Source: Labia minor (Eukaryota > Arthropoda > Insecta > Dermaptera > Spongiphoridae). Taken from it: DNA of 64,000 nucleotides. The stretch spans positions 33,063,398 through 33,127,397 of the forward strand of contig OY720347.1 of the NCBI GenBank assembly GCA_963082975.1. The letters run 5' to 3'. The notes beneath the pieces were generated by a model. The model did not search any database. It was not told the origin of the DNA and worked only from the letters and a program-made list of their open reading frames with translations. The translations under genes were made by a program, and so were the position numbers. How positions within the stretch are numbered: the stretch's first letter is position 1; each line of letters starts with the position of its first letter. This document shows positions 32,187-45,803 of the stretch, in pieces.

Positions 32187-32380
32187 CTGAGCGACCTCTC
32201 GATTAACCAGGTACTAAATATGTTCAAGTCCCTGGTTTGGCAAGGGAAATAAATTCCCTGTAGCTGGGGTCTTAGGAACGGGGTTCTCCCAGTCAAAATT
32301 AGGAAACTACTTAAAATCCGTTGATCATATAACATCGCTTAGACGATGTCCTTTCATATGATATCTTAAAGTCAGAGGTT
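32187..32380 (+). mobile_element. SINE-I copy
   Basis: Contains ATGTTCAAGTCCCTGG (B-box), GGCAAGGGAAATAAATTCCC, AGCTGGGGTCTTAGGAACGG, GTTGATCATATAACATCGC and the end GTCAGAGGTT, matching the best copy (23411-23671) in order. It is shorter through internal loss around 32310-32340. Confidence 0.65.
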
Positions 32381-34137
32381 ATATACTTATATATATATAA
32401 GTATAAGTATTTGCTTTATTTATAACTCCTTTCCTAATTTATTTCAAATATTTTTATGAAACCAAAATTTAAAGAATCTTGTTAACTGGAGAAGGATGGC
32501 TAATTTTTGGCGACTATATCTTATCTGAGACAATGGAAGTGGTTTTCTATTACCTATAATCTTCTCGTATATCATTTAAATTAGTAATACCTCAATGTAA
32601 TATGATTTTAACTGAAATAATTTTGTTATTAATTTTTGATTTAATTTTTTTGAAATTAAAGTCAGCCAGCTGATCTACAAATGGAACATATAATAGAGAT
32701 AATTGATATTAGATCTCATTTCATACAATGAAAGAAACACAATAGGTTGTTTTTTATTTTTAGAGAAAGACATGAATATAAATACTTAATTATTCAATTA
32801 ATAAATTAAAGAGTGAAACATGTTTATTGATTTATCTTACCTAATCTAATCTAATATGGTATTTATCTTTAAGATATAAAATACAAAATAATGGGTTATA
32901 TATTCATTCGTAATGAACGTGATGTATTTTAAAATGGATATTTTTTGAAATATTTCTAACAAAAACATTTCATTTATTTGAAAACATTTCGCACAATCGT
33001 GCTTACAAAATGACCATAAATATTCTTTTCTTTTCAGAATGAAATAAATTATATTCCTCATTACAATGAATTAAAAATTTATTACAAATCGAAAATTAAA
33101 ATGATTATTTTATTATAAAAATAATATATATATATATATATATAATTAACTATAATTATCCAATATATACAATTTATCTATTTAATAAAATTTGGCACAT
33201 CGTTAATGGAACTTGGCTTCTGAAGTAGACACATAAGATAAATATATTATTAATAATAAATTTTAGATATCTGCAATCATAGAGATTATTTAGTGAACCA
33301 GAAAAAATGAAGAGGGAATGAAGTATTGAACAAAGCGAAGAACAAAAAAAAATGAGATAAAGAGAGAGAGAGAGAGTGAGAGAATGAAAAGAAGCAAAAT
33401 AATGGAAACCGTCGTCAGCTAAATGGGAATGAAAATTGACGAAGCTCTCTGAAGCTCGTTTTTTTAAATTCATATTCAAGCAATTTTTACAAACGAATAA
33501 CCTAACAACACATTGTAAATTTCACATATAAAGATGCTAATTGATTAAAAAAATAGCTTGTTTTATTAAAATTTATACATTTTTAAACCAAGTTTATATT
33601 TTATTGTTATACATTAGATAAAATCTTAACATACAAAATATAATATTTGAAAATGTAGAAAAATTTAAGAACCTATTTAGATTCTATAATCCCTATAATA
33701 TTTGAGAGGAATTAAATTATTATATATGAATTCTTAATAATTATAGACCAACGTTCATAAAACTTAGCTAACCAATAATATAATTTGTTTTCGTATTATG
33801 TATAAGTAATATATATGACGCAACGAAGGTTGGAGGTTAACGGCGTAAACCATATGAACTAGGTTTTTCTTTACACATAACCTTTTCTTAGTTACTAAGT
33901 CAAATAAAAATTATTTCAAAATAATATAAATATAAAAAATGTTTATAAAATAACGTTTTTCCAATGGACTAAAAAGAATAAAATAATTTTTCTATAAGCT
34001 TGACAAAATTTATGGATGAATTGCTTCATATTCAACGAAAAACGTTAGGCGCAATTAAATATAAAATTTATTGTAAATCCTTTTTTGTTATGTTATGTGA
34101 TAAAAAATTTTATGTATCACTTATTGGCTAATGAGAC
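32381..34137. other. AT-rich stretch with microsatellites
   Basis: (TA)n at about 33127-33143 and (GA)n at about 33360-33376. Frames at 32846-33061 and 33174-33479 on the minus strand lack recognisable motifs; the second runs through the (GA)n tract. No gene supported. Confidence 0.5.
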
Positions 34138-34319
34138 AGAGTCAACCCAGCCTCCGAGAACAAAATTAGGAAGCTACTCGATAAAAAGTAACGCTTCCGA
34201 TCATCAGGAAAATCAAGGTAAAGGTTGATGGGATATGATACTGATCATAGGACACCTCATTTATATAACCGAGTTGATAGGCGCTGTCCTTGCGTAGGAT
34301 ATACAAAAGACAGAGAGGT
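34138..34319 (+). mobile_element. SINE-I copy, head missing
   Basis: Begins in the body (GAGTCAACCCAGCCTCCGAG). It continues with GGAAGCTACTCGATAAA, GAAAATCAAGGTAAAGG, CTGATCATAGGACACCTCAT and GCGCTGTCCTTGCGTAGGAT, ending near GACAGAGAGG. The tRNA-related part with the B-box is lost, as in 5'-truncated insertions. Confidence 0.7.
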
Positions 34320-36254
34320 AAGTAATATATTCTTTTTTATTAATAATTATTAATAAAAAAGAAAGTATATTATAATATACCAGTATGTACGAGTATATGT
34401 ACTCTAAAAAAACTTGCTCTTTTTTAAAATATTTCTTATTAAACTTAATATTAGTTTGATGGGATTAAATAAGAATTAAAGTAATCAAAATAAACTATAC
34501 AGCAAAGAAAATGATCCCAAAATAGCTGCTGAATCAGAACAAGTAGTAAATGAATGCCAACTTAAATAAATTACATGACTAGCCTAATATACAATATCAG
34601 AACTATTTATTTATAAGTATTAAATAATAAATATATTCTAATTTCTAAATAAATATAATATAATATATAAATAATTAAGAAATTATCATAATCCTATTAT
34701 GAGCCTTCAAATAATTCTTTAAATATTCAAAATACTTATCTAAAAGACACATATTATTGGTTATAAAATGTCTAAAAATAATTCAATCAAATATTTAAGA
34801 AGAATGAATTTAATATTATAAAATAAATCAACCAACTTTGAAATAATTTAAATATATTCTTTGTAATGATGATGTATTAATATATATCATAAAAATAACC
34901 TTTGTTAATTTAAATTTGTAAGGGAAAAAGGAAGAAGAGCAATTGATATTATCGTAAGGAAATAAGATAACAAATGATATGTATATAATGAGTAATTAAA
35001 AGCATGATTAACCCAATCTCTATCAATTAATGTATTATTTAAATAAATATAAATAAATAAAATCTAATTTATTTTATTGTATTTAAATATTTATGGTGTT
35101 TTTTGGGAAAATTTCTTAATTCTATCATTAATCAACGTAGGAATTTATTTAGAATTATTTTAAATCCTCTTTACAGACAATAATCTATATTAATTTTTTT
35201 TATATTAATTTTTTTAGATTATATGACCTAATTATATCCCTCTAATTTTATATTTAATTAATTAATATTATTTAACTAATCTAGTTAAGTTTTATTATAC
35301 ATTTTGAAATTTATAATAATAATATAATAGTAACTAAATTAAATTAAACATTATTACCAAATATTATTAAAAGAACTATTTTTAAATAATCAATCATTGC
35401 AATCCGATTTTCAAATCAATGAATTTAAATTTATATTTACATACGGTTGACAAAGTTATAATTAATACTAAAGCACATAAATGAATAATACTAATAATAA
35501 TCAGGACAACAATCTTTTTTTTTTTTTTTTGAGATTTTCAATATATTCATTAAATACCATTTATATTGATTTTTATTTAATAATAAATTATTTTATAAAT
35601 TTTAATATGATTAGGTATTATTACATGAAGAGACCGATATTTAATTCGTAAAGATTTTTCTTCACCTCAATCGTTTTATTTGATAAAATTATTATTGATT
35701 AATGATAATATTAATGAAAATTAAAGACAATGAGGAATTTTAATCTTCATTTGAAAAAAGTAAAAGGATGAAAACATATATTACGAGAGAAGTTAGAAAA
35801 TTCAGGAAATATAATCTCATAATAAAACCTTTTGTTTTGTTAGAAATGAACAAAAATATAAATAGCAACATATGTATATGTATATAGAAAAAGTTATGTG
35901 AAATATGAAATGTCATCATAAAATTACAAGATTATAGCAGCTTATTCTGTTACCTTTGGTTTTTCTCAACAGAAAAAAATATGAAAATATTAAAAAAAAG
36001 TGTGCTTTGAATATATAATTGCCAGTTTGGGGTTTATTATTGGTAAAAAAAAAAAATTAGATAAAAATTTTCATTTATCTTAAATATGGTTTTAATAATT
36101 TTTTTTTTAATGAAAATTATATTCAGAAAGTTATTATTTTGTAAATTAATCATACTTCTTAAAATGAAAAAATGATATTTACTAACGTAGAAATAAAATA
36201 AAAAATGAATATCAAAGAATAAATAATAAATAAGAACCCAATATTAGTAAAAAA
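34320..36254. other. AT-rich stretch, nothing recognised
   Basis: A/T-rich filler with a long T run near 35515-35530. No supported feature. Confidence 0.5.
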
Positions 36255-36905
36255 TAAGTTGACCTGTGGCCAGGTCCGAACCGACCGACTGTTTGAAATA
36301 AATTAATTTCCAGCTATAGAAACAATTTCAAATAATTTTAATATATCTATTAATGTAATAAAAAACAGATATGGATACATAAATAATAAATATAAACATT
36401 TTTAATTTTATTTTATTTATAATATATATGCAAGACCAGGCTGTGACGTCATGAATGGCTGGATGACGTCATATAATTTTAAATCAAGAAAAAACTAATA
36501 AATATGATTTTTCTCGAGGATAAAACCAATACAAAGTGCATGATTCGTGGTGATATATAAAAAAATCTCCTTTGGGGTGAAAATAACCCTTTCCTTCCTA
36601 TCGTCGATCGCTAATACTACCACTTCCGGTTTCCGGAATTGCACCAAAAGTTGATCAATTTATCCCACTGATGCATTAAGTAAATATACCAAATTTCATC
36701 AAAATCGGTTGAGCCGTTCAGGCTGTACACATCTATACGGACGGACGGACGGACAGACGGACAGACGGACAGACGGACGGACAGACATCATGCTAAAAAT
36801 ACTTTTTTCTGTTTAGAAAATGCATGATTCGTGGAGATATGTAAAAATCTCCACATGTGAAATTTGGTGTGAAAACAATACCTCCCTTACTATCGTCGGT
36901 CGGTA
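36255..36905 (-). repeat. Family A element, copy A5
   Basis: Minus-strand copy with both CRE sites intact (36444-36451, 36464-36471). It has the shorter form of the end-block duplicate seen in A1 and A2, and the hairpin end TAAGTTGACCTGTGGCC. The left flank is AATTAATTACCG rather than the T run seen next to the other copies, which places the true terminus close to TTACCGACC. Confidence 0.85.
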
Positions 36906-37663
36906 ATTAATGAAATAATTTAAAATTATTTTTTGTTTTTATTTATCTATATACAATGGAAAAATGTTATTATTTCTATAAAAATTTCGTTAGATAATTC
37001 ATTTTATATTTACTATTGCATATATATATATATATTTGTCAACAAAATTATTGATAACTTTAGATAAAAGTATGAATAGAATATTTAGTATTCTTTGTGC
37101 CAATGATTTTTACTTATAAATAAATTTATTATATTATATTAATATTTTATATAAATATATATGTAATTAGATCTCTTATAAAGGTAAATGGATTAACTGA
37201 TACTAATTACCAAATTTGAATTGATAGAGAGCAATTTGTGCACCGGTTTATCTATCCTTGTTTAATCAAATAATGTTTAATTAATTTGTTAGATTACAAC
37301 TTTAATGGTATTCAGCTATTAGAAGGGATGATGAATTAATTTAACTTGCTTGGCTACACGATTGTTCTTTGTGTTGATTGATTTTTCTTCTGACTGAATG
37401 AGACTACTTAAGAGTCATCATTACTTAAGGATTTTCTTAGATGGAAGTCTTTTTATATAAATTGAATTCATAATTGTTTAAAAATAACAAAATTGAACTC
37501 TCTGTATAATATGAGCCGTCAGTTGAAAATAGTAATGTTAAAATTTTGAAATTTAAATATTATATTTTATTGATTATTATTAATATTAATTTATTAATTT
37601 AAAATTTAATTTAGATAATTAGAAGTTCGTTTTTTATAAAAAAAATATATTTTATTATATACT
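36906..37663. other. AT-rich stretch with a (TA)n run
   Basis: (TA)n at about 37019-37035. A balanced patch at about 37290-37440 has no recognised content. Confidence 0.5.
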
Positions 37664-38800
37664 AGCAGACCCGGCAAAGCTTCGCTTTAGCATACATATA
37701 TACGTATGTGATAACTGAACACTTAATAATAATAATAATAATAATAATGTATTAAATGAATATAATTGAAATTTTAGTTTTAATTGGACTTTTTTTTGTT
37801 TTTTATTGTTATTTATTTTTATTGGAATTATTAAAAATAATAATAATAATAATATAATAATTTATTAAATGAATATAATTGAAATTTTATTTTTTATTAT
37901 TACATTTTTATTTTTATTTTTTATTTTTTTTTGTTAATAATTATTACATTTTTATTTGTTGGAAAATTATTTTTACTTTATTAATTGATTATATTTATTA
38001 CATTTTAATTAACAGTTTTCGGAATAAGTATATTCTCTTATTATAGAGATTCTTATTGTTTGTCTCACAAGTCTACCTATATTATTTCATTATCATTGTA
38101 TGATTCAAAATAAAATTCAAAATATTTAATAGGACATGACATGATCTTAGTATTAATTTATTTTCATTATATTAGATTGATTAATAAAATTCAAAATATT
38201 TTATTTAATAATCTTATTATTTTTCCCATCCCAGAATATTTGCTAATATTGCATGTTGGTATTCCAATTACCTGCATATTTAATGGCAATTTCAATGCTG
38301 TATATGCTTTTAAATAAAAAAAAAATTGAAGAAAGTAATTGGAATTATTATTATTAAGAACCAACAAATAAATTTATTAAATATACATTTAAATATGTAA
38401 ATAAATCTATATATAAATTTAATAAATATTCAAACAATAATTGAAACAATATAAATATTTTACTTACATTGTGATTTATATTTTTATTTTTATTACAACT
38501 GTTATTATGGGTATGTTATTTTTGACAGTTTAAAAAAAATTAAAAATATTAATAAAATTTATCAAAATAATAAGTTGAAAAGATTTCCAATTATTTTTAT
38601 TTATTTATTGTAAATTTTTCAATGTAACCATGGTAACCATGAATAGACTTTTACCAAAATATTACTAATTAAATTAATTTTGGATTTAACTACACTAAAA
38701 CCTTCCTTGGTATGCCCACAACAATCCCTGAAAGTTTCATCGCAATCGGACGGGTAGTTTTATGTATATAGATGTATATAGATTTATTTATGTATATAGA
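37664..38800. repeat. Decayed interspersed repeat with CTAGCAGACCCGGC start
   Basis: The left boundary CTAGCAGACCCGGCAAAG and the right-hand text CCTTCCTTGG, CCCTGAAAGTTTCATCGC, AATCGGACGGGTAGTTTT resemble the two ends of a repeat that I recall as widespread in arthropod genomes, with a short ATGTATATAGA tandem tail (about 38762-38805). The middle is an A/T-rich (ATA)n/(ATT)n region. The class is not assigned; a LINE-related or other non-autonomous element is possible. Confidence 0.45.
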
Positions 38801-38825
38801 TTTGTGTAAAAATGCTGATTGCTTT

Positions 38826-38875
38826 TAAGTAAAATTCCCTTCTCTAATTATAACCTAAAAAAATAACCACAAATT
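38826..38875. repeat. Short 50-bp repeat, copy 1 of 3
   Basis: AAGTAAAATTCCCTTCTCTA followed by ATTATAACCTAAAAA recurs at about 44792-44840 and 47490-47540. It follows directly on the repeat above, so it may be part of a larger element. Confidence 0.5.
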
Positions 38876-39960
38876 TCATTTATTATCTAGTAAAACTCGT
38901 ATTAATCATTGAATTAGTCAGAAATTTTGATCAGAAAACTAAAATATTTTTAGTGAATGTTCGTTTGAAATTCTCCAAAAAAATTATATTTAAAAATTTT
39001 CTTTAAGAAGGATATAATTATAATTCTATTCTGACTGATTAGAATATATAAGTTACGGAAGATTTATCAGTCGATGAATATACAACAGTTATTTTTTTAT
39101 GAAAATATTTTTTAACAAATTTGATTGAAAAGAATTCATAGGTATAAAATTAGGAAAATTGCATAATCCTATTTAAAATATAATTGATAAATGATTATTG
39201 GAATGGGAAAGAAACGGAAATGTTGCAAAAAAGGATTAATAAAAAAATTGGGAAAAAGATCGAGATTATTAATCAATTAAAAACAAAATTGAATTGAGGT
39301 GATTGAGAAAAAGTATAAAGTTTAAATATAATAATGTTTGTATTCAAAACCTTTCAATTTCTCTTACCCCAATATAATATACAGATTTACAGATATAAGG
39401 AGTTTTTATTTAAATTTGTCAAAAATCAAATTATTATCAAAAATTAAATTAAATTTCCATTTTAAATCATATAATAGTAATATTATTTGGAATTTAAAAC
39501 TAAAATAAAGGTGAAAGCAATTTATGTGTAATTTAATAAATAAATGAATATTAATATTTTAAAACGTTAGTTTTTCTCAACAGTAATTAGTATGGTATAT
39601 TGTTTATAAATTAACATATAATATTAAATAATAATAACATTAAAAGTTTCGCAACATTTTATTTAAACCTAAACAGTGATTTTGAATTTAATCGAATCTA
39701 ATATTTCCCCTTTTTAATAAACTTCTTATAACTTATGTTGAAGGAAAGAAAAACTATATTTAGAAGGTATTTGGGGGTCAGATTTAGGGCTAATCCCATG
39801 AGTTAACAACTTTGTGGCGTTAAACTTCAGAAATTATAGAAGATATATAGGCTAAGTGAGAGAACAAAAATGTTAAAACCACGAGTATATAATTATTCTC
39901 TATAATAATTTTTTTTAACATTAATTAATTAATAAATATTATTTTATATTTAAAAAAACA
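38876..39960. other. AT-rich stretch, nothing recognised
   Basis: A/T-rich filler. A patch at about 39765-39850 (GGGGGTCAGATTTAGGGC onward) is more balanced but unrecognised. Confidence 0.5.
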
Positions 39961-40182
39961 TCTGACGTTTGGAGGACAGCGCCTATCAAGTCCTGACTAA
40001 ACAGGATAAAGGTATTATGTGATCAGTACAACTGATATTTTAATCCTTTATCTTGATTTTCTTCAAGTAGTTTCCCAAATTTTATCATGTATTCTGGATG
40101 TATCCAAATAGAGAGAAATTTCTTTGTCGGTCCTGAACCTTGAATCTGAGACCAGGTTGAGAGTCAAACTTGAAGCCCTCAG
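39961..40182 (-). mobile_element. SINE-I copy
   Basis: On the minus strand it reads TTTGACTCTCAACCTGG, then AGATTCAAGGTTCAGG in the B-box region (degraded). The body follows with GAAAATCAAGATAAAGG, GTACTGATCACATAATACC, and CTTGATAGGCGCTGTCC near the end. Order agrees with the other copies. Confidence 0.65.
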
Positions 40183-42642
40183 CGTTAATTTACATTTATA
40201 TGGGTTTAATTAATTTCAAATGTTAAGTATAAAAACGAATTAAAGATGAAAACAAATAATATATCTTGAAAAATATTATGGATTAATAAAAGTTAAAATT
40301 TGAATATCGATATTTAAAAAAATAACTTCCTAGCCTAATTTATTTATTAAACAAATATTCAAAGATAAATGTCCTTGTGTTAATATAATTCATGATTTTA
40401 TTGTTAAGATATAAAAAGTGGCACCAATTGAGGAACATTTAAACAGAATTGAATTTCTCTTCTTTCCATTTCCCTATCATTTCGAGATTTCACGATCATA
40501 TACAATATCACAATGATATCGATAGTATAGTATTTTTATTTATAAATATTGTATTTCACTTTCAATTATGAAATTTGAAATTTTTTTTAATATTTTCTGA
40601 AATACATAAAATGTGCAGTTAGCTAAGGAAATATAAGAATATTTTTATATTATTAAAAAATAATAATAATTTTCAAATTATATATAACTAGTTATAGATA
40701 TTGATTATTTAGTTGATATATATACTTATATATTACAAATATTGAAATATAATTGTATCATATATCAATTTAAACATATCTGTTGATTTTAATATAGATT
40801 ATATTTGTAATACATGTACCTATGTATATCAAAGTACTATATGGTGATCGACAGGTTAAATACATATATAAATAATACAAATAAATTTCAAACAAAATAA
40901 AAATATGTGCAATAATAATTTAGAAAATACATATTTCTATATATATATATAGAAATCCCGAAAAAGAGAGGACTGTATAAATATAACATATATACTTTTA
41001 TAATATTCTCTTTCTATATATAGATATATTTACATTAAATTAGTTTATAATTTTATAAATAATGCTAGCTATTTTAAGTCTTATAAATTAAATAAATAAT
41101 GGAAATTCAGAATTAAGTATATATATATATATATATATATATAAGCTACGTGTTTTGTGATTTAACTAATCCATACTATAACAAGATCATCCGGAAAGTT
41201 TAAATAGGCAGAAAACAGTATTTATAATATTCTCAATTTGAATATTAGAATTGTATATATTCAAAAGAATATCGTTTATGTTTCCATTTTTTTAATATAT
41301 AATAATATATAATAAAATATAATATTAATTTTATAATGATTAAGTTACAGTGTATATAAAATTTGAAGTTAAAAGCTATGATTAGGTAACATTTTATAGT
41401 GATTTCAATGAGATTAGTTCTAAGAAAGTTATTAAGAGTTATATATTAGTTTTGTTTTCATAAATATATGGGCAAACATTATTTTATAACAAACATGAAA
41501 CATAACTTATATAAATATATAGGTTAGAATTAAACAATATCATTTCCATTATTTATTCCTTCGAAGGACTCCTAATCAGTAATGGTTATAAATATCTAGT
41601 CTTGGTAATTGATAAGTAATATATCATATTTAATGGCCGAACTTTATTATAATTAAATATATTGATTCATTTCTTAATTAAAAAATTAATATAATTTGAA
41701 ATACTTAATTTTAAATTAACTCATGTCTTCTAAAATACGATGTGATATCTAATAGATATCTAATGGTTTATCTTAAAAAGAGTTTATAAAATTCTTATTT
41801 TTTTTTTGCATTTGTAAAGCTCTATGCGATAATTCCTCAACTTACAACCTAAATTGGAGGGGTCTGATGGTATTGTAGATTACGGGCTTTACATTTGTTG
41901 AACGACACCAAACTTGTCAAAACTATATAAATTATAGAGGGAAAAAATGTCGCTTGGAATAAACCAGTTCAATCCTTACATCCAGATGGGTCTCATGGTT
42001 ATGATAAAGTATTTAGAAACTTTACAAAAAAATTAAATAAATAAAATAATAATATAATCAAATTTCACTTTTGAAATTTTTCTATACCTAAATTTTTTTT
42101 TTTTTACTAAATATAAATTTAATATATTCAATTCCATTACATATTAAGATTTGTTAAGTAAAAAGTTCGTTGGTAAAAGCTTTTCCGAATAATTTATCAT
42201 CCTAATTTAATACGTAAACCCATCTATCAAGAGTTTTGCGTTTACATAAATTGACGATTTTGTTTCTACTAAATACAAAAGTTTTCGCAAAATAAAATGA
42301 TAAAAGAAAATATTTTCCACCTGATAAGAATATTCAGATTTATATTATATCAACATATACTTATAATGTAAATGTAGATATTAATAATATATCAATGGAA
42401 AGTTTTTATTTAAGTTTGATACTCTCGCTTCACTAATATTAAATTTCTAAAGTTTTACCAGTTTTTCATTAACATTTATGTTGTAAATTGAATAGATTAA
42501 TGAGAAATAACAAAGGAAAAAGGTAATTCGAAATCACCCTATATCTATATAAAAATAAATTAATAATAATAAAAAATAAATAAAATTCATATAATAAAAA
42601 GAAAAATGGATTCCAATAAAATCTGGCATTTCATATTAGAAA
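40183..42642. other. AT-rich stretch, one unexplained balanced patch
   Basis: (TA)n at about 41120-41142. A balanced patch at about 41820-42010 (AACGACACCAAACTTGTC, AGGGAAAAAATGTCGC) has no open frame or partner and could be part of an unrecognised repeat. The rest is A/T-rich. Confidence 0.45.
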
Positions 42643-42720
42643 ACTAGTACTGATGGATTTTCATATTGAAAATTGTGTCGAATTTGAGGTCAAGGGATCG
42701 AATCTCGCAAAATTCATGTA
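42643..42720 (+). mobile_element. Possible SINE head
   Basis: ACTGATGGATTTTCAT at the A-box position and GGATCGAATCTCGC at the B-box position, then AAAATTCATG, resemble the SINE-II head in layout. Sequence agreement is weak. Confidence 0.35.
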
Positions 42721-44160
42721 ATTTATAATTAAAATTAATATAAACCAAATTGAATAAAATAAAAGAATAATAAATTTAAAAGATTTATAATACGATATTT
42801 TATTTTTATACATCTTAATTATATATAATCAACTATTCATAATAAGACAAATAATTCAATTTATAATTATAATATTAAATAATTTTAATATTAAAATAAA
42901 TAATTATAATCTATCAATCTATACTCGAAAATACTTGTCGGCAACGACCACATTTCTCCAAATCCGCGTTCTTACCCTCAATTACTCTTCTCCCTTAAAT
43001 TCTTTCCTAAATTGCCTGCTCATCTTGTTTTGTCCTTAGTATTCCAACCGATCTCTTTCCAATCGGCCAAAAATAATTATAATAATTTATTTATTTAATA
43101 AAAATCTAATTCTAATTTCTAAAAATATTAACAGCACAATAGTGAATAGACATTTCTGTATTTTATGAATTTACACTGAAAAGTTGATTTTTCTTTTCCA
43201 TAAAAATCTAAAAATATTCTTGAAATAAAAACGAGAAGATGCTGCAATAAAGTTATTTTTTTTTAAAGTAAAAAAGATAGATCACTTTCTTAATTATTTT
43301 TTTTTATTTTCAAATGAACTCAAAATTGTCATTATTTTTTTTTTAAATCCTTGTTAATTTATCAATTAACTTCTGTAATTTGTCCAATCAATTATTGCTA
43401 TTCAATTAAGCATGATTATATCCTATTTAATCAAAGTATACTAATCAAGTCATTAAAATTGTAATCTATCAGAAACCACCAAAAATATTACTGTTCTGTT
43501 ATTTAATCGATTTTGTAATTGCAAATACTTTTATTGAATATTTATAAAACAAATTAAATTTATTCATTGTTGAATACTCTTCTGTCTAATCCCGAAAACA
43601 GATTCTATACAATTCGAGAAAAAATATTTGATTTGCAAACAAAGCAGCCATATTGATCCCAATTGGTATGTTAAAAATGCATGGCATTTGAGGGAAGGCC
43701 CCAATGCGGGTGAATGAAACGAGAGAAGAATTAAAGGGGGAGGAGAATCTTGTCTTCCTTTATTCTGCATGCGATGTGCACTTAAACCCAAATGTTTAGA
43801 GAAGTTAACTTAATCGAGCGAAATAATATTTTTATTTTATTAATGGTTTACAAATCCCACATGAATACACATTAAATATTATAGCTAAGTTTTTTTTTGT
43901 ACTTATTTTAATGTAGAAGAATAATATTATTTTAAATTTTATACTTTATTTATTCATTATATTTGCTCTTTTAATTGAAAATCACTTTTTTTAATAAATT
44001 TTTTAAGACTAATAAGACTAATAAGTTGATTTTTAAAATGTAAATAAAAGATAGATATTTAGTAAAATTAATAGAAAAATATTTAAAGTGATTATTTAAA
44101 AATAGTTTTTTTTTATTAAAATTTATTAATTTTATTCATTTAAAACAATAAGGTTATTTT
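42721..44160. other. AT-rich stretch with two balanced patches
   Basis: Patches at about 42935-43065 and 43560-43800 have ordinary composition. The second has a 75-residue minus-strand frame (43791 to 43564) without recognisable motifs. Either could be an unrecognised exon or old repeat. The rest is A/T-rich. Confidence 0.4.
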
Positions 44161-44188
44161 TTCTAGTAGTGTTAAGGGATAAGAGTTA

Positions 44189-44209
44189 ATCTCGCGAGAA
44201 TCGCGAGAT
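44189..44209. promoter_or_regulatory. Perfect CpG-rich inverted repeat (TCTCGCGA type)
   Basis: ATCTCGCGA (44189-44197) and TCGCGAGAT (44201-44209) are perfect inverses around GAA. The first arm with the spacer contains TCTCGCGAGA, an element known from vertebrate promoters. It lies in a balanced patch (44165-44370) in otherwise CpG-poor, AT-rich sequence. A protein-binding site or promoter is inferred only. Confidence 0.4.
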
Positions 44210-45803
44210 AGGCAAAAGCCGGCTTCGTGAAAATTTTATGAGGCCCGAGGTTGATCATTGATTTATATAAGTGGAGACTCTGGGTTCTGGAGTAGTCCCT
44301 TCAGTTGGAATTGCTGGATGGAATATGAATCGAAAGGGATGAAACTTGTCTTCTTAGATTTATGTGTTTTACAAATCAGCAAGTAAAATATCTAATTTAT
44401 ATATACATATTATATAAAATTAATGAATTTATTTTTTTTCCCTCAAATTAGAATAAGGTAGATTTTATGGAATAGATATTTATGTGAATAATGAACACTG
44501 CTACTACTAATGATTACTTTCTGAACTTGACGACGAAAAGATAGAAAATTAAAAAATTATAAAAATTATATTATAGGTAGATTTAAAATGATAAATTCAT
44601 ACAAATATGCTTGTATCCAGATGATATATCAAAAAAAACATAGTATTTAATATAAAGTTTTCGTTTGATCAATGTGAAGATGTAAAAGTTAGATATTGAA
44701 ATTAAAATATTATATATTAATTATTATTATTATTTAAATTTAAAAATTTATTTTAAAAAAATTATATATATATATATTTGAAGTAGTATAAGTAAAATTC
44801 CCTTCTATAAATATATTCTAAAAACACCCGTGTTTATTTTTTAGTTTTATTTAATATTAAATCAATAATCTGAACGGAAAAAAATATTAAATGTTTAATA
44901 TGACTAATATAAATTAGTATTAAAATTATCAAAGAGACATATTTGAAATTATGAATCATTAAAATCATGATAATTCGAGTAAAAAAAGACATTCTGATAA
45001 ATATTTTATTAAAATAATAGATAAATTTATTTTTGTGTATACACATTTCATTTATCTTTTATTTAATATATACAATATTAATTATTTTTAATATTGAAAT
45101 AATTGACGTAATTAATATTATTAAATAAAAAATAAATTGATTATAAAAATATAAATACTTATTTGAACCAATCTGTTATTATTATTTCTAATCCTTTGAT
45201 TGAAATTATTTTTATTTATTTGAAATATAATTAACTAATAAAAAAAACAATCATATTATGTTTTCATTACCTTTGTTTCTTTTATTAGTATTATATTTAT
45301 TTTATTATTTTGTTATTTTTAAAATTTATTGTAAAAACACTTTTCATATATATATAAGGAAGTTATTATTTATTATTAATCGGAAATTACTTTGTATGAG
45401 TCACTTATATAGAGTTAAAATATGTTTCTATTATATAAATAAAATGTCATAACACATTTATGCTAAAAACTCATATATAAATTTATTATAATAATTTATT
45501 TTTACATAAAATAAATATGAAGTTTTAAATTAATTATTATTATCAGAATTATTTCATTTCTTTAATTTTGAATTAATATACTTAATACTTACTTAAAATA
45601 TTTATTAAAGATCACTCTATAGGTAAATATAGAAGGAATTTTCCTAAAATAATTCTACCATTAAGTTTTAATTTCCCCTTAAAATAATATAAAAATAATA
45701 AGAAAAAAAAATATAGAAAATTTCTTAAAACTATTTAAAGATAAATTATATTAACAAATAAAATGATACCCATTGCACATAAAATTTCTTTTTAATGAAA
45801 TAA
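44210..45803. other. AT-rich stretch, second copy of the 50-bp repeat
   Basis: Contains the short repeat AAGTAAAATTCCCTTCTATA at about 44792. Frames at 44834-45046 (minus) and 45258-45452 (plus) are A/T-driven without motifs. No gene supported. Confidence 0.5.

Noticed and set aside
33174-33479. 101-residue minus-strand frame
   Set aside because: Much of it translates a (GA)n tract; no recognisable domain.
43564-43791. Downstream exon of the SH3 gene
   Set aside because: The patch has suitable composition and strand, but no WW, PH or RhoGAP residues and no convincing acceptor/donor pair.
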